This document shows, piece by piece, positions 1-5,981 of a stretch of 6,694 bases of DNA (positions are counted from its first letter, which is position 1; the number at the start of each line of letters is the position of its first letter). Under the pieces are notes generated by a model. The model saw only the letters and a program-made list of their open reading frames with translations. It searched no databases and had not been told where the DNA came from. Where the stretch lies: NCBI GenBank assembly GCA_002694525.1, contig NZMN01000026.1, forward strand, positions 6,385 through 13,078, written 5' to 3'. The stretch comes from Methanobacteriota archaeon (lineage in GTDB: Archaea; Thermoplasmatota; Poseidoniia; Poseidoniales; Poseidoniaceae). Both the position numbers and the translations under genes were made by a program.

Positions 1-990
1 GAGCAATCCTCGGCTTTCGCACGCTTGCGCCATCGTTGGAGCAAACACCCCAGAACGGTTCGACGCTTCTGCAGGCGACACATGGGGCCCGAGGATGTGA
101 TTCACATCACCGACCAGGAGCAGGCCCATCTCGTACCGGCCCGGTCACCGGGCCGCCCCAAGGTGGTGGTGACGGTCCACGACGTGTTTCACCTCTACCC
201 TCGTGAGGTGAACGTTCCCATCCTGAAAGGCGGCGTGCACGTGCGGGACGATGCCGTTCAGGTCGGCGATGCATCGCCGGGGCTGGCCCGAAGGGTCGAC
301 CTCTCAAAATTGCGTTCCGGGTTGAGGCGAGCCGACCTGTTGGTGTGCGACTCCGAGCACACGCGTCGGATGTGCGTTGAGGCGTTCCCAGGCGTCAAAG
401 CCATCACCGTCCCGCTCGGTCTTGAGACGCAACGCTATGCACCGACCGAAGGGCGGCCAAAGAACACCAAGTTCAACCTCCTGTACGTGGGGTCGGACGA
501 CCCCCGGAAGCGACTTCGATTTCTCGTCGAGCTGCTGAGGTCCGCCAGCGACGACCTCAAGGGGAGCTCGGTGCTTCACGTCGCCGGCGATCAGAGCAAG
601 GAAACGCAGGCTTTGCTGGGGGGTCTGGACATGGAGGTGGTCGTGCATCCTCGCCTCGACGACGAGGCCATGATGAAGCTGCGACACACAGCGGACGCTC
701 TTTTGTTCCCGAGTGCTGCAGAGGGCTTTGGCTATCCACCCGTTGAATCCATGGCGTCAGGATGTCCGGTTTTGTGTTCAGATCTCCCGGCGCACAACGA
801 GCTCATGCCCGAGGGAACATGCCTGCAGGCGGGTGATCTCGATGCGTGGAGCATCGCTCTTGCTGAGCATCACACGGCTTGGACGTTGAGCCAGCATCAC
901 GTCGCCGACGAGCGGTTGATGGAACACGCCAAGCGCTTTTCATCGGAAGCGTTCGTTGAAAACATGGCCGCAGCGTACCGTTCGCTGTGA
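1..990 (+). CDS. GT4-family glycosyltransferase, 5'-truncated by window edge
   Basis: This is the C-terminal 329 residues of a GT-B fold, GT4-type glycosyltransferase, which would transfer a sugar from a nucleotide-sugar donor to a glycan or lipid acceptor at the cytoplasmic side of the membrane. The frame is open to base 1 with no convincing start. A TTG at 25 is possible, but GT4 proteins normally have several dozen residues before the VTVHDVF strand, which is only about residues 57-63 here, so the true start is probably outside the window. The C-terminal donor-binding domain begins near the YVGSDDPRKR segment (R169, K170 and R171 are candidate phosphate contacts). It carries the GT4 E-x7-E motif in EGFGYPPVESMASG (E241 and E249 in window numbering). 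The stop is TGA at 988-990. Donor and acceptor cannot be read from the sequence. A second GT4 gene and gmd further right suggest a surface-polysaccharide or glycoprotein role. Confidence 0.9.
   Translation, partial: EQSSAFARLRHRWSKHPRTVRRFCRRHMGPEDVIHITDQEQAHLVPARSPGRPKVVVTVHDVFHLYPREVNVPILKGGVHVRDDAVQVGDASPGLARRVDLSKLRSGLRRADLLVCDSEHTRRMCVEAFPGVKAITVPLGLETQRYAPTEGRPKNTKFNLLYVGSDDPRKRLRFLVELLRSASDDLKGSSVLHVAGDQSKETQALLGGLDMEVVVHPRLDDEAMMKLRHTADALLFPSAAEGFGYPPVESMASGCPVLCSDLPAHNELMPEGTCLQAGDLDAWSIALAEHHTAWTLSQHHVADERLMEHAKRFSSEAFVENMAAAYRSL
137..155. repeat. 19-base near-perfect palindrome inside the glycosyltransferase gene
   Basis: Two 9-base arms, CGGCCCGGT and ACCGGGCCG, flank a single central C. 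The site lies within codons for the stretch PARSPGR and may be a by-product of GC-rich codons. A one-base loop cannot form a normal RNA hairpin, so if functional it would be a DNA site. No function is assigned. Confidence 0.5.
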
Positions 991-995
991 GCGGT

Positions 996-1009
996 GTGGA
1001 AGATTCCAC
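996..1009. promoter_or_regulatory. Candidate operator: 6-2-6 inverted repeat upstream of the beta-oxidation gene
   Basis: GTGGAA and TTCCAC are perfect inverted arms around a GA spacer. The repeat begins 6 bases after the glycosyltransferase stop and ends 8 bases before the TATA-like box of the next gene. A dimeric repressor or activator of acyl-CoA metabolism could bind here, but this is inference from position and symmetry alone. A short repeat like this can occur by chance. Confidence 0.3.
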
Positions 1010-1017
1010 TACAGATT

Positions 1018-1024
1018 CTTATTA
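1018..1024 (+). promoter_or_regulatory. TATA-like box of the dehydrogenase/hydratase gene
   Basis: CTTATTA lies at -30 to -24 relative to the ATG at 1048, which is the distance expected for a leaderless archaeal transcript starting at or near the ATG. A GAGGA at 1040-1044 is only three bases from the ATG, too close for a good Shine-Dalgarno. The promoter call is inferred, and would not apply if the organism is bacterial. Confidence 0.4.
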
Positions 1025-1047
1025 GGTGTCTTGATTTCCGAGGATTC

Positions 1048-3117
1048 ATGGAACCTATTCACCGCGTGGCCGTCGTCGGCGCAGGCAACATGGGCTCGGG
1101 CATTGCGCAAAAGAGTGCACAGGAAGAATTCGACGTCCAGATGGTTGACCGAGAGCTTCAGTGGGTTGAACGCGGTCAATCCATCATCGCAGATTTCCTC
1201 AGCGAAGCCGTTGAGCGACGTATCTTTTCCCCGGCCCAAGTCGAATCAATTCAACATCGAATCACGGGTGTCGTGGGTGTCGAGAACACAGCAGAGGACA
1301 CCGATTTGGTCATCGAAGCCGTGTTCGAAGATTTCGATGTCAAAACCGCTGTCTTCAACGCGCTGGACGAAGCGTGCGGCGACAGCACCATCCTCGCCTC
1401 CAACACCTCGTCGCTTTCCGTGAACGCTCTCGCAGAGGCAACCGGTCGCGCCGATCGGTTCGTTGGTCTGCACTTCTTTTACCACCCGGCCAAGAACCGT
1501 CTGGTCGAGGTCATTCCCGCCCAATCCTCCAGTCAAGAAACCATTGACAAGGTCGTCCAGTACTGCAAGATGCTCGGAAAAGTGGTGATCGTTTGCGCTG
1601 ACCGTCCCGGCTTTGTGGTGAACCGTTTCTTTGTCCCGTGGCTCAACGAGGCCTGCTTGCTCTTGGAGGAGGGCGTCGCCAACGCTGCCCAAATCGATGC
1701 CGTTGCCTGCAAGGCGTTCCGCATTGGTTTGGGTCCGTTCGGTCTGATGAACCTCACAGGGCCCCCGATTGCTCTCCACTCCACCGATTATCTTGCTGAA
1801 CAACTCGAGACGCCCCGCTACACCGGGGCCGATAACCTCCGAGCGCTTGTGGAAGCCAACGAAGCGTGGGATGTTTCCGAGGACGCAGCCTACACGGATG
1901 AACAGTATGCAGCGGTGTCCGAGCGGTTACTCGGGGTTGTGTTCGGCGTGGCTGCTCAAATCGTTGATGAAGACGTTTGCAGCATGGAAGACGTGGACCG
2001 TGGCGCAAAGGTTGGTCTGCGATGGGCCCGAGGTCCTTTTGAAATGATGAATCGCATCGGTGTTTCTGAGGCTTGCCGAATGGCAAACGCCTACGCTGAG
2101 ACCGCAGGTGAGGGCTGGAACGTCCCTGCGTTCTTCACCGACCAGGGCGATGCAGCTTGGGATTTTTCGTACGTCGACAGCACCGTTAGCAACGGTGTGG
2201 CCACCATCACCATCAATCGACCCGAGGCCATGAACGCGCTCAACGTGACCGTGGTGGGTCAATTGACCCAAGCCGTGGCGGACGCCAACGCCGACGAAGC
2301 CGTTCACACGATCGTGGTGGACGGTGCCGGCAAGGCCTTCGTCGCCGGAGCTGACGTGAAGTTCTTCGTGGACAAGATTCGCGCCGACGCCATACCGGAA
2401 ATTTACGACTTCACCGCTGACGGTCACGAGTTGCTCAACATGCTTGAGACATCCAGCAAGACAACCATTGCTCTGACCACGGGGCTGGCGCTTGGTGGAG
2501 GGCTGGAATTGGCGCTTGCTTGCGACTATCGAATCGGCACACGACGCACCCAATTCCGGTTCCCAGAAACCTCCATCGGCATCTACCCCGGCCTCGGTGG
2601 GTCGCAGCGTCCAGCCCGCATCTGCGGTATTCCCGCCGCTCGTTGGGCCGTCCTCGCTGGCAATTTCATGGATGCCAGCACCGCAGCCGACCTCGGCCTG
2701 GTCACTCACCTGGTCGATGTTGCCTCCGTGGACGACTGCGTTCAGACCCTTGCTTCAGAGGGCAAACCCTCTGAGAAATACCCCGGCCAGCCCGCCAACC
2801 CTTCCTCACCCGTGGCACAATTTGCGTCCTCGTTCTTCACCGACGAGAACATGGCCGTGCTGATGAACGGCGAATGCCCTGACGGCTTTGATCGAGAAGA
2901 AAAAATCGTTGCTCGTCAAATCAAGAGCCTCTCGTTCACGGCCCCCATCGGTCTTCGAATGGCCAGCGATTTGATCGACGCCACGGCCACGACCGACCTG
3001 CAGAGCGGTCTCAAATTGGAACTTGACGGTTTGAATGCGATTTTCTCGACCAAAGACGCCCTTGAGGGCCTTTCGGCGCTCATTGAAAACCGCCGACCGG
3101 CGTACACGAACCAGTGA
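1048..3117 (+). CDS. Bifunctional 3-hydroxyacyl-CoA dehydrogenase / enoyl-CoA hydratase (dehydrogenase-first fusion)
   Basis: This 689-residue cytoplasmic enzyme is predicted to hydrate trans-2-enoyl-CoA to (S)-3-hydroxyacyl-CoA and oxidise that to 3-ketoacyl-CoA with NAD. The N-terminal Rossmann domain shows VVGAGNMGSG (glycines 11, 13, 16). Dehydrogenase catalytic residues align with human HAD: S121 in SNTSS, H142 in GLHFF, E154 in LVEV and N192 in GFVVNR. A C-terminal dehydrogenase domain and a second copy of it (about residues 300-360) follow. The hydratase/crotonase half runs from about 377, with the AGAD oxyanion-hole segment (433-436) and both catalytic glutamates, E487 in GGGLELA and E507 in FPETSIG, spaced 20 apart as in rat crotonase. 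Domain order is opposite to E. coli FadB and matches archaeal crotonyl-CoA hydratase/3-hydroxybutyryl-CoA dehydrogenases, so short-chain substrates are possible. The 1048 ATG is preferred over upstream in-frame codons because it sits just before the first Rossmann strand. No thiolase gene is adjacent. Confidence 0.95.
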   Translation: MEPIHRVAVVGAGNMGSGIAQKSAQEEFDVQMVDRELQWVERGQSIIADFLSEAVERRIFSPAQVESIQHRITGVVGVENTAEDTDLVIEAVFEDFDVKTAVFNALDEACGDSTILASNTSSLSVNALAEATGRADRFVGLHFFYHPAKNRLVEVIPAQSSSQETIDKVVQYCKMLGKVVIVCADRPGFVVNRFFVPWLNEACLLLEEGVANAAQIDAVACKAFRIGLGPFGLMNLTGPPIALHSTDYLAEQLETPRYTGADNLRALVEANEAWDVSEDAAYTDEQYAAVSERLLGVVFGVAAQIVDEDVCSMEDVDRGAKVGLRWARGPFEMMNRIGVSEACRMANAYAETAGEGWNVPAFFTDQGDAAWDFSYVDSTVSNGVATITINRPEAMNALNVTVVGQLTQAVADANADEAVHTIVVDGAGKAFVAGADVKFFVDKIRADAIPEIYDFTADGHELLNMLETSSKTTIALTTGLALGGGLELALACDYRIGTRRTQFRFPETSIGIYPGLGGSQRPARICGIPAARWAVLAGNFMDASTAADLGLVTHLVDVASVDDCVQTLASEGKPSEKYPGQPANPSSPVAQFASSFFTDENMAVLMNGECPDGFDREEKIVARQIKSLSFTAPIGLRMASDLIDATATTDLQSGLKLELDGLNAIFSTKDALEGLSALIENRRPAYTNQ

Positions 3118-3120
3118 TCA
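3115..3120. other. Abutting convergent stop codons forming TGATCA
   Basis: The TGA of the dehydrogenase/hydratase gene (3115-3117, +) and the TGA of the small minus-strand gene (3118-3120) are adjacent and together make a palindromic hexamer. There is no intergenic space, so any 3' untranslated tail of either transcript is antisense to the other gene's coding region. No terminator-like T run was seen at this junction. Confidence 0.9.
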
Positions 3121-3354
3121 AGCCCAACGGCTTGCCAAATCGCTGAGCGATTGAACCACGGCAGCGATGTCGACCTGTTCACCGCTTTCTTGGGCCATTT
3201 GAAGCCTGTTTTTGACGGCTTCCACCGTCTCCTCTGAAGGCGCCTCACCGGTCAGTTCCTCAACGACTTCAGCGATGCTTCGTCCCCGTCCGTTGAGAAT
3301 GGCCATGAGGGCCTTGAATCGTTCTTCGTCGTCCTTTGGTCCACGCGCTGTCAT
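3118..3354 (-). CDS. Small predicted helical protein of unknown function, third gene of the E1/JAMM operon
   Basis: This is a 78-residue, highly charged protein that I do not recognise. It has no signal peptide, membrane segment, cysteine or metal motif. It looks mainly alpha-helical, with helix-like stretches at about residues 8-21, 26-35, 41-57 and 62-76. Residues 26-35 (SIAEVVEELT) resemble residues 62-71 (DIAAVVQSLS), suggesting a short internal repeat. It ends in SRWA, so it is not a ubiquitin-like or SAMP/ThiS-type protein with a Gly-Gly tail. Its ATG overlaps the stop of the JAMM gene as ATGA, which suggests translational coupling and a role tied to the two upstream products, perhaps as an adaptor or substrate. 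That role is inference. Expression as a real gene is supported by the overlap and the open frame, not by homology. Confidence 0.7.
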   Translation of the reverse strand: MTARGPKDDEERFKALMAILNGRGRSIAEVVEELTGEAPSEETVEAVKNRLQMAQESGEQVDIAAVVQSLSDLASRWA

Positions 3355-3899
3355 TCCATTTCCTCCGTCGCGATGTTGTTTTGAACGTACCACTCGCCCC
3401 AAGGAACGGGTTCTTCGTCGGTCCAGTGGCTCAACGGACCGGCATCGCCAAGCATCGAGGTGTCCTCTACGGCCACCATGGACCGATTGTTGCTGTGTTT
3501 CGGGCCCGGCTGTCCCAGCACCATTGCGGACTCGAGGATTCGTGCGCCAAGGCTGAGGCTGTTCGTGTCGGTGCTGCTCCAGTAGGCTGCAAATCGCGGG
3601 TGGGTGTGGACCCAGAGTTTGAACGGAAGGCGTCCGCCAACGGGCGGTTGGAGGGTGACCTGTCCTGCCGTACCCCAATCGATGAACACACGGTCGTCGG
3701 CGTCGATCAGGACCGACGTTTCCAGACCCGCCATCACCGAGAGGACGTACACGCCGTCCCAACGACCTGCTTCTGACAGGGTTGTTTGTGCGGCCAGCAA
3801 ATCGACGTCGTCGACGCGTCGCTCGCTTGCTGCACGACAGGCACGCGCCCACGTCTCGTCGTCAAGCGAAAGTTCCTGAGCGTCGGGGAGTTGAATCAT
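3351..3899 (-). CDS. JAMM/MPN+ (JAB) domain metalloprotease-like protein
   Basis: This 182-residue protein carries the full JAMM zinc motif H-x-H-x7-S-x2-D. It reads WVHTHP followed by SSTD, with H98, H100, S108 and D111 as zinc ligands and catalytic-site residues. The upstream catalytic glutamate of the family is less clear; E43 (just before the strand GVYVLSV) and E60 are candidates. JAMM enzymes of archaea remove ubiquitin-like SAMP proteins from targets or release sulfur carriers, so an isopeptidase role is likely but not proven. It is cytoplasmic, with no signal peptide. A longer in-frame reading to 4139 exists, but the ATG at 3899 is chosen because it overlaps the E1-like gene's stop as ATGA and yields a normal single-domain JAMM length. 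The C-terminal tail is acidic. It overlaps the 78-residue gene downstream by another ATGA. Confidence 0.87.
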   Translation of the reverse strand: MIQLPDAQELSLDDETWARACRAASERRVDDVDLLAAQTTLSEAGRWDGVYVLSVMAGLETSVLIDADDRVFIDWGTAGQVTLQPPVGGRLPFKLWVHTHPRFAAYWSSTDTNSLSLGARILESAMVLGQPGPKHSNNRSMVAVEDTSMLGDAGPLSHWTDEEPVPWGEWYVQNNIATEEME

Positions 3900-4531
3900 G
3901 CGCTCACCTCCGGAAAGGCCAGCGCCCCGTAGGTCAGGCTGCCCATGGACTGCACGGGCGCCGCACGACCTCGCCATGTTTGCAACGCCCATTGAGCCCC
4001 AAAGGCAGCCGCCACAGCAAATCCAAATTCCAGATTTCCAGCCTCGAGTGCACCGGCGACTTGACAGCTCGCCGGTTCGTGGTCGGGCGTCATCGTTGCA
4101 AGGAGCGTGGGCTCGGATTTCGAGGACAGCGCCATCCAACCATCGCCGCTGCAGCGAACGTCAAGCCACGGAACCTTCAATCCGTGAACAAGTCGACGAG
4201 GTTCCGGACGGTCCACGCAGACCACGACCAGGTCGTAATCGTTGAACTGGGACTCACGGCGCAGGTTCTGGACCACCGCGTTGACGCGCAGCGAGGAGGT
4301 CTCATCGTCCAACCGCTCGGCGATGCAGGTGACTTTGGCCCGGCCGATGTCCGCCGGTGCGTAGCGTTGATGGCCCAAATTTGAGGCTTCAACGATGTCG
4401 GCGTCCATCAGCGTGATGCTGCCTTGGAGGTTGACCCTTCTCAGGCCGGCGACCAGAAGTTCAGCCATGTGTGTCCCGATGCCCCCTGCACCGACCAGCA
4501 GCATGTTTCGCGGCGATTGCTCTTCGTTCAT
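3896..4531 (-). CDS. E1-like (ThiF/MoeB/HesA-fold) adenylating protein
   Basis: This 211-residue Rossmann-type protein resembles the adenylation domain of E1 enzymes, which activate the C-terminus of a ubiquitin-like or sulfur-carrier protein with ATP. Visible motifs are GAGGIG (14-19), the acidic strand end LMDADIVEASN (41-51), IGRAK with the conserved K66, and CVD with D107. Cysteines at 127 (RCSGD) and 156 (ASCQ) are candidates for thioester or persulfide chemistry; C156 lies where MoeB-like proteins have their conserved Cys. There is no pair of CxxC zinc motifs, unlike typical MoeB/ThiF. The nearly invariant Arg of the SNLxRQ motif is replaced by H54 (SNLGHQR). At 211 residues it is shorter than MoeB (about 250). 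It is the first gene of a three-gene overlapping operon and probably has its own promoter. The activated partner is not encoded in this window. Confidence 0.88.
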   Translation of the reverse strand: MNEEQSPRNMLLVGAGGIGTHMAELLVAGLRRVNLQGSITLMDADIVEASNLGHQRYAPADIGRAKVTCIAERLDDETSSLRVNAVVQNLRRESQFNDYDLVVVCVDRPEPRRLVHGLKVPWLDVRCSGDGWMALSSKSEPTLLATMTPDHEPASCQVAGALEAGNLEFGFAVAAAFGAQWALQTWRGRAAPVQSMGSLTYGALAFPEVSA

Positions 4532-4553
4532 GAAGGACCTGTTTGTTTAGGGG

Positions 4554-4560
4554 TCATAAA
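4554..4560 (-). promoter_or_regulatory. TATA-like box of the E1/JAMM operon
   Basis: Read on the minus strand, TTTATGA lies at -29 to -23 from the E1-like gene's ATG at 4531, within the 46-base gap after the upstream glycosyltransferase stop. The position fits a leaderless archaeal promoter. An AGG at about -10 offers at best a weak Shine-Dalgarno. Read-through from the upstream glycosyltransferase gene is also possible. Confidence 0.4.
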
Positions 4561-4577
4561 GGATTCAAGAACGGGTC

Positions 4578-5927
4578 TTACAACCCCAGCATGCGCTCGA
4601 GAGCAGCGATTTGGACGGGGAGGGTGAACTTGGCCTCGACGTACGGTCGGCCAACCTCCGCCCATGCCCGACGAACATCGGGGTTTTTGGCTTCCTCATA
4701 GGCTTGGGTCCACGCACCTTCGTCGTCGCGTCGCAAGAGACGGCCTGAATCAACGCCCGACATGGTGCATTGGAACCCACCTTCGTCCACCATGAGGGCG
4801 GGCGTGCCCACCGCCATGGCTTCGATCGGCGTCAGGCCAAACGGTTCGTGATGAGCGTGACTGACCATGGCGTGAGCGTTTCGAACCAAGCCCACCAAGG
4901 CGGGCTGGGAGAGTCGCGGCATGCACACGAGCGGGACGTTCAATCGCTTGGCTTCGGCGTGAAGTGCGGCCTTGTCAGCAGCATCGCCACCACCGACGTG
5001 AACCAACCCAAAGCCGGTTCCCCGGAGCGACCTCAACGTTGCCCACGTCCCCTTCACGTGCGACATCCGACCCACGGTCATGACGTAAGGCTGGGGCGGT
5101 TCCGGTGCCGCTTCGAGAGCGCTGATCTCCTCAGCACTCGCTTCGGTGGGCCACGCTTCGATGTTGATGACGTGCATGAGATGCGTTGCTTCCAGTGGAC
5201 GCCCTGCGTCGTCCCGGACGGGAGGTTCACCGTTTTCTTTGGTCGGGTTGGATTTCAAACCGTACACCGATTTCAATCGACGCTGAATCCACATCGAGTT
5301 GCCCGAAATCGAAGCACCGGGTCGATTGAGAAGCATGTTCACGAACGCACGGTCTCGGCGACGTTGGACGGTGAACAGCAGACGGGTCAACCACAACGGA
5401 CGCTTTGGTTTCCCGTCGAGGCGACGATGAAGCACGTCCTCGTACAGCCAACGAGGTGGTTCGAGGCAGTGGTAGTGCACCGGAAGATGAGCGGGGATCA
5501 AAGGAAGAATCTCAAGCGTGCCTCTGCACACCGAAAGGTGGACAGCGTCGATGCCTTCCCACGGAATCGGCACCTCGTTCCAGAGCGCTTCTGCGCGTTT
5601 ACTGGCACCAGCGGTCATCTCAGCGCGTGCACCCGTGGGCCAAACAACCGTGTTCTCGGGCGTGCACAAGCGAACGTCCGCCTCGCCCAGAAGGTCCTTT
5701 GCGTGAGCGGGGAGGTCCAGCGTCGCAAGGGTCACCTCCCATCGACGGTCCACGGCGCAGACGAGTTGAAGCAACTCCCGCTCGGCTCCCCCCAGGGCTC
5801 CAAACGAACCACGAACGATGAGGACACGTGGACGCTTGGTCGTCTCACCCTCCTGTTGAGCCATCAAAGGGAAGGCCGTCCTCTCCCCTTTCAAATCCAC
5901 CCATGATTGTTGGTTCACGGTGGTCAT
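4578..5927 (-). CDS. GT4-family glycosyltransferase
   Basis: This is a complete 449-residue GT-B glycosyltransferase. The N-terminal domain starts with RVLIV (34-38), then a Gly-rich loop and GGAER (46-50), typical of GT4 enzymes. The donor-binding domain has VGRMSHVKG with R287 and K292, the Arg/Lys pair that contacts the nucleotide-sugar phosphates, and the E-x7-E motif in [15 protein letters not shown] (E361, E369). No signal peptide or membrane helix is seen. The sugar and acceptor are unknown; GDP-linked sugars are plausible given the divergent gmd gene. Possible ATG starts are at 5969, 5927 and 5864. I chose 5927 because the AT-rich box at 5951-5960 then lies about 24-33 bases upstream. 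The 5969 start would place the promoter inside gmd, and 5864 would give a start only about a dozen residues before the first strand, so it also remains possible. The stop is TAA. Confidence 0.9.
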   Translation of the reverse strand: MTTVNQQSWVDLKGERTAFPLMAQQEGETTKRPRVLIVRGSFGALGGAERELLQLVCAVDRRWEVTLATLDLPAHAKDLLGEADVRLCTPENTVVWPTGARAEMTAGASKRAEALWNEVPIPWEGIDAVHLSVCRGTLEILPLIPAHLPVHYHCLEPPRWLYEDVLHRRLDGKPKRPLWLTRLLFTVQRRRDRAFVNMLLNRPGASISGNSMWIQRRLKSVYGLKSNPTKENGEPPVRDDAGRPLEATHLMHVINIEAWPTEASAEEISALEAAPEPPQPYVMTVGRMSHVKGTWATLRSLRGTGFGLVHVGGGDAADKAALHAEAKRLNVPLVCMPRLSQPALVGLVRNAHAMVSHAHHEPFGLTPIEAMAVGTPALMVDEGGFQCTMSGVDSGRLLRRDDEGAWTQAYEEAKNPDVRRAWAEVGRPYVEAKFTLPVQIAALERMLGL

Positions 5928-5950
5928 TGCCTCTCGCCATCCACGCGACC

Positions 5951-5960
5951 GTTTGAAAAA
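5951..5960. promoter_or_regulatory. Shared AT-rich box of a divergent promoter region
   Basis: GTTTGAAAAA is the only AT-rich stretch in the 54 bases between the divergent starts at 5927 (-) and 5982 (+). It lies at -31 to -22 of gmd and -33 to -24 of the glycosyltransferase, so one box, or two overlapping ones, could serve both leaderless transcripts. A GGGAGG at 5961-5966 is 15 bases before the gmd ATG, too far for a usual Shine-Dalgarno. Confidence 0.4.
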
Positions 5961-5981
5961 GGGAGGCATCTACGGTTTACC

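Noticed and set aside
994..1047. 18-residue N-terminal extension of the dehydrogenase/hydratase
   Set aside because: It would begin at a non-ATG codon, includes the TATA-like box, and precedes a normal Rossmann-domain start at the ATG at 1048.
1927..2709. 260-codon minus-strand open frame inside the dehydrogenase/hydratase gene
   Set aside because: It lies antisense to the conserved hydratase half and has no recognisable motif; GC-rich coding strands often leave such frames open.
3118..3354. Idea that the 78-residue protein is the ubiquitin-like substrate of the E1
   Set aside because: It looks helical rather than beta-grasp and ends in SRWA instead of Gly-Gly.
3900..4139. 80-residue N-terminal extension of the JAMM protein
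   Set aside because: It would lie wholly inside the E1-like gene, has a shadow-like composition, and the ATGA-overlap start at 3899 already gives a complete JAMM domain.
3782..4384. 200-codon + strand open frame across the E1/JAMM junction
   Set aside because: It is Arg-rich, crosses two genes with real motifs on the other strand, and has no domain of its own.
4531..4577. Terminator after the second glycosyltransferase
   Set aside because: No T run or stable hairpin is visible on the minus strand in this gap.
4770..5906. 378-codon open frame on the + strand, opposite the second glycosyltransferase
   Set aside because: It is antisense to a gene with clear GT4 motifs, shows no recognisable domain, and is rich in Arg, His and Ser as expected for a GC-rich shadow frame.
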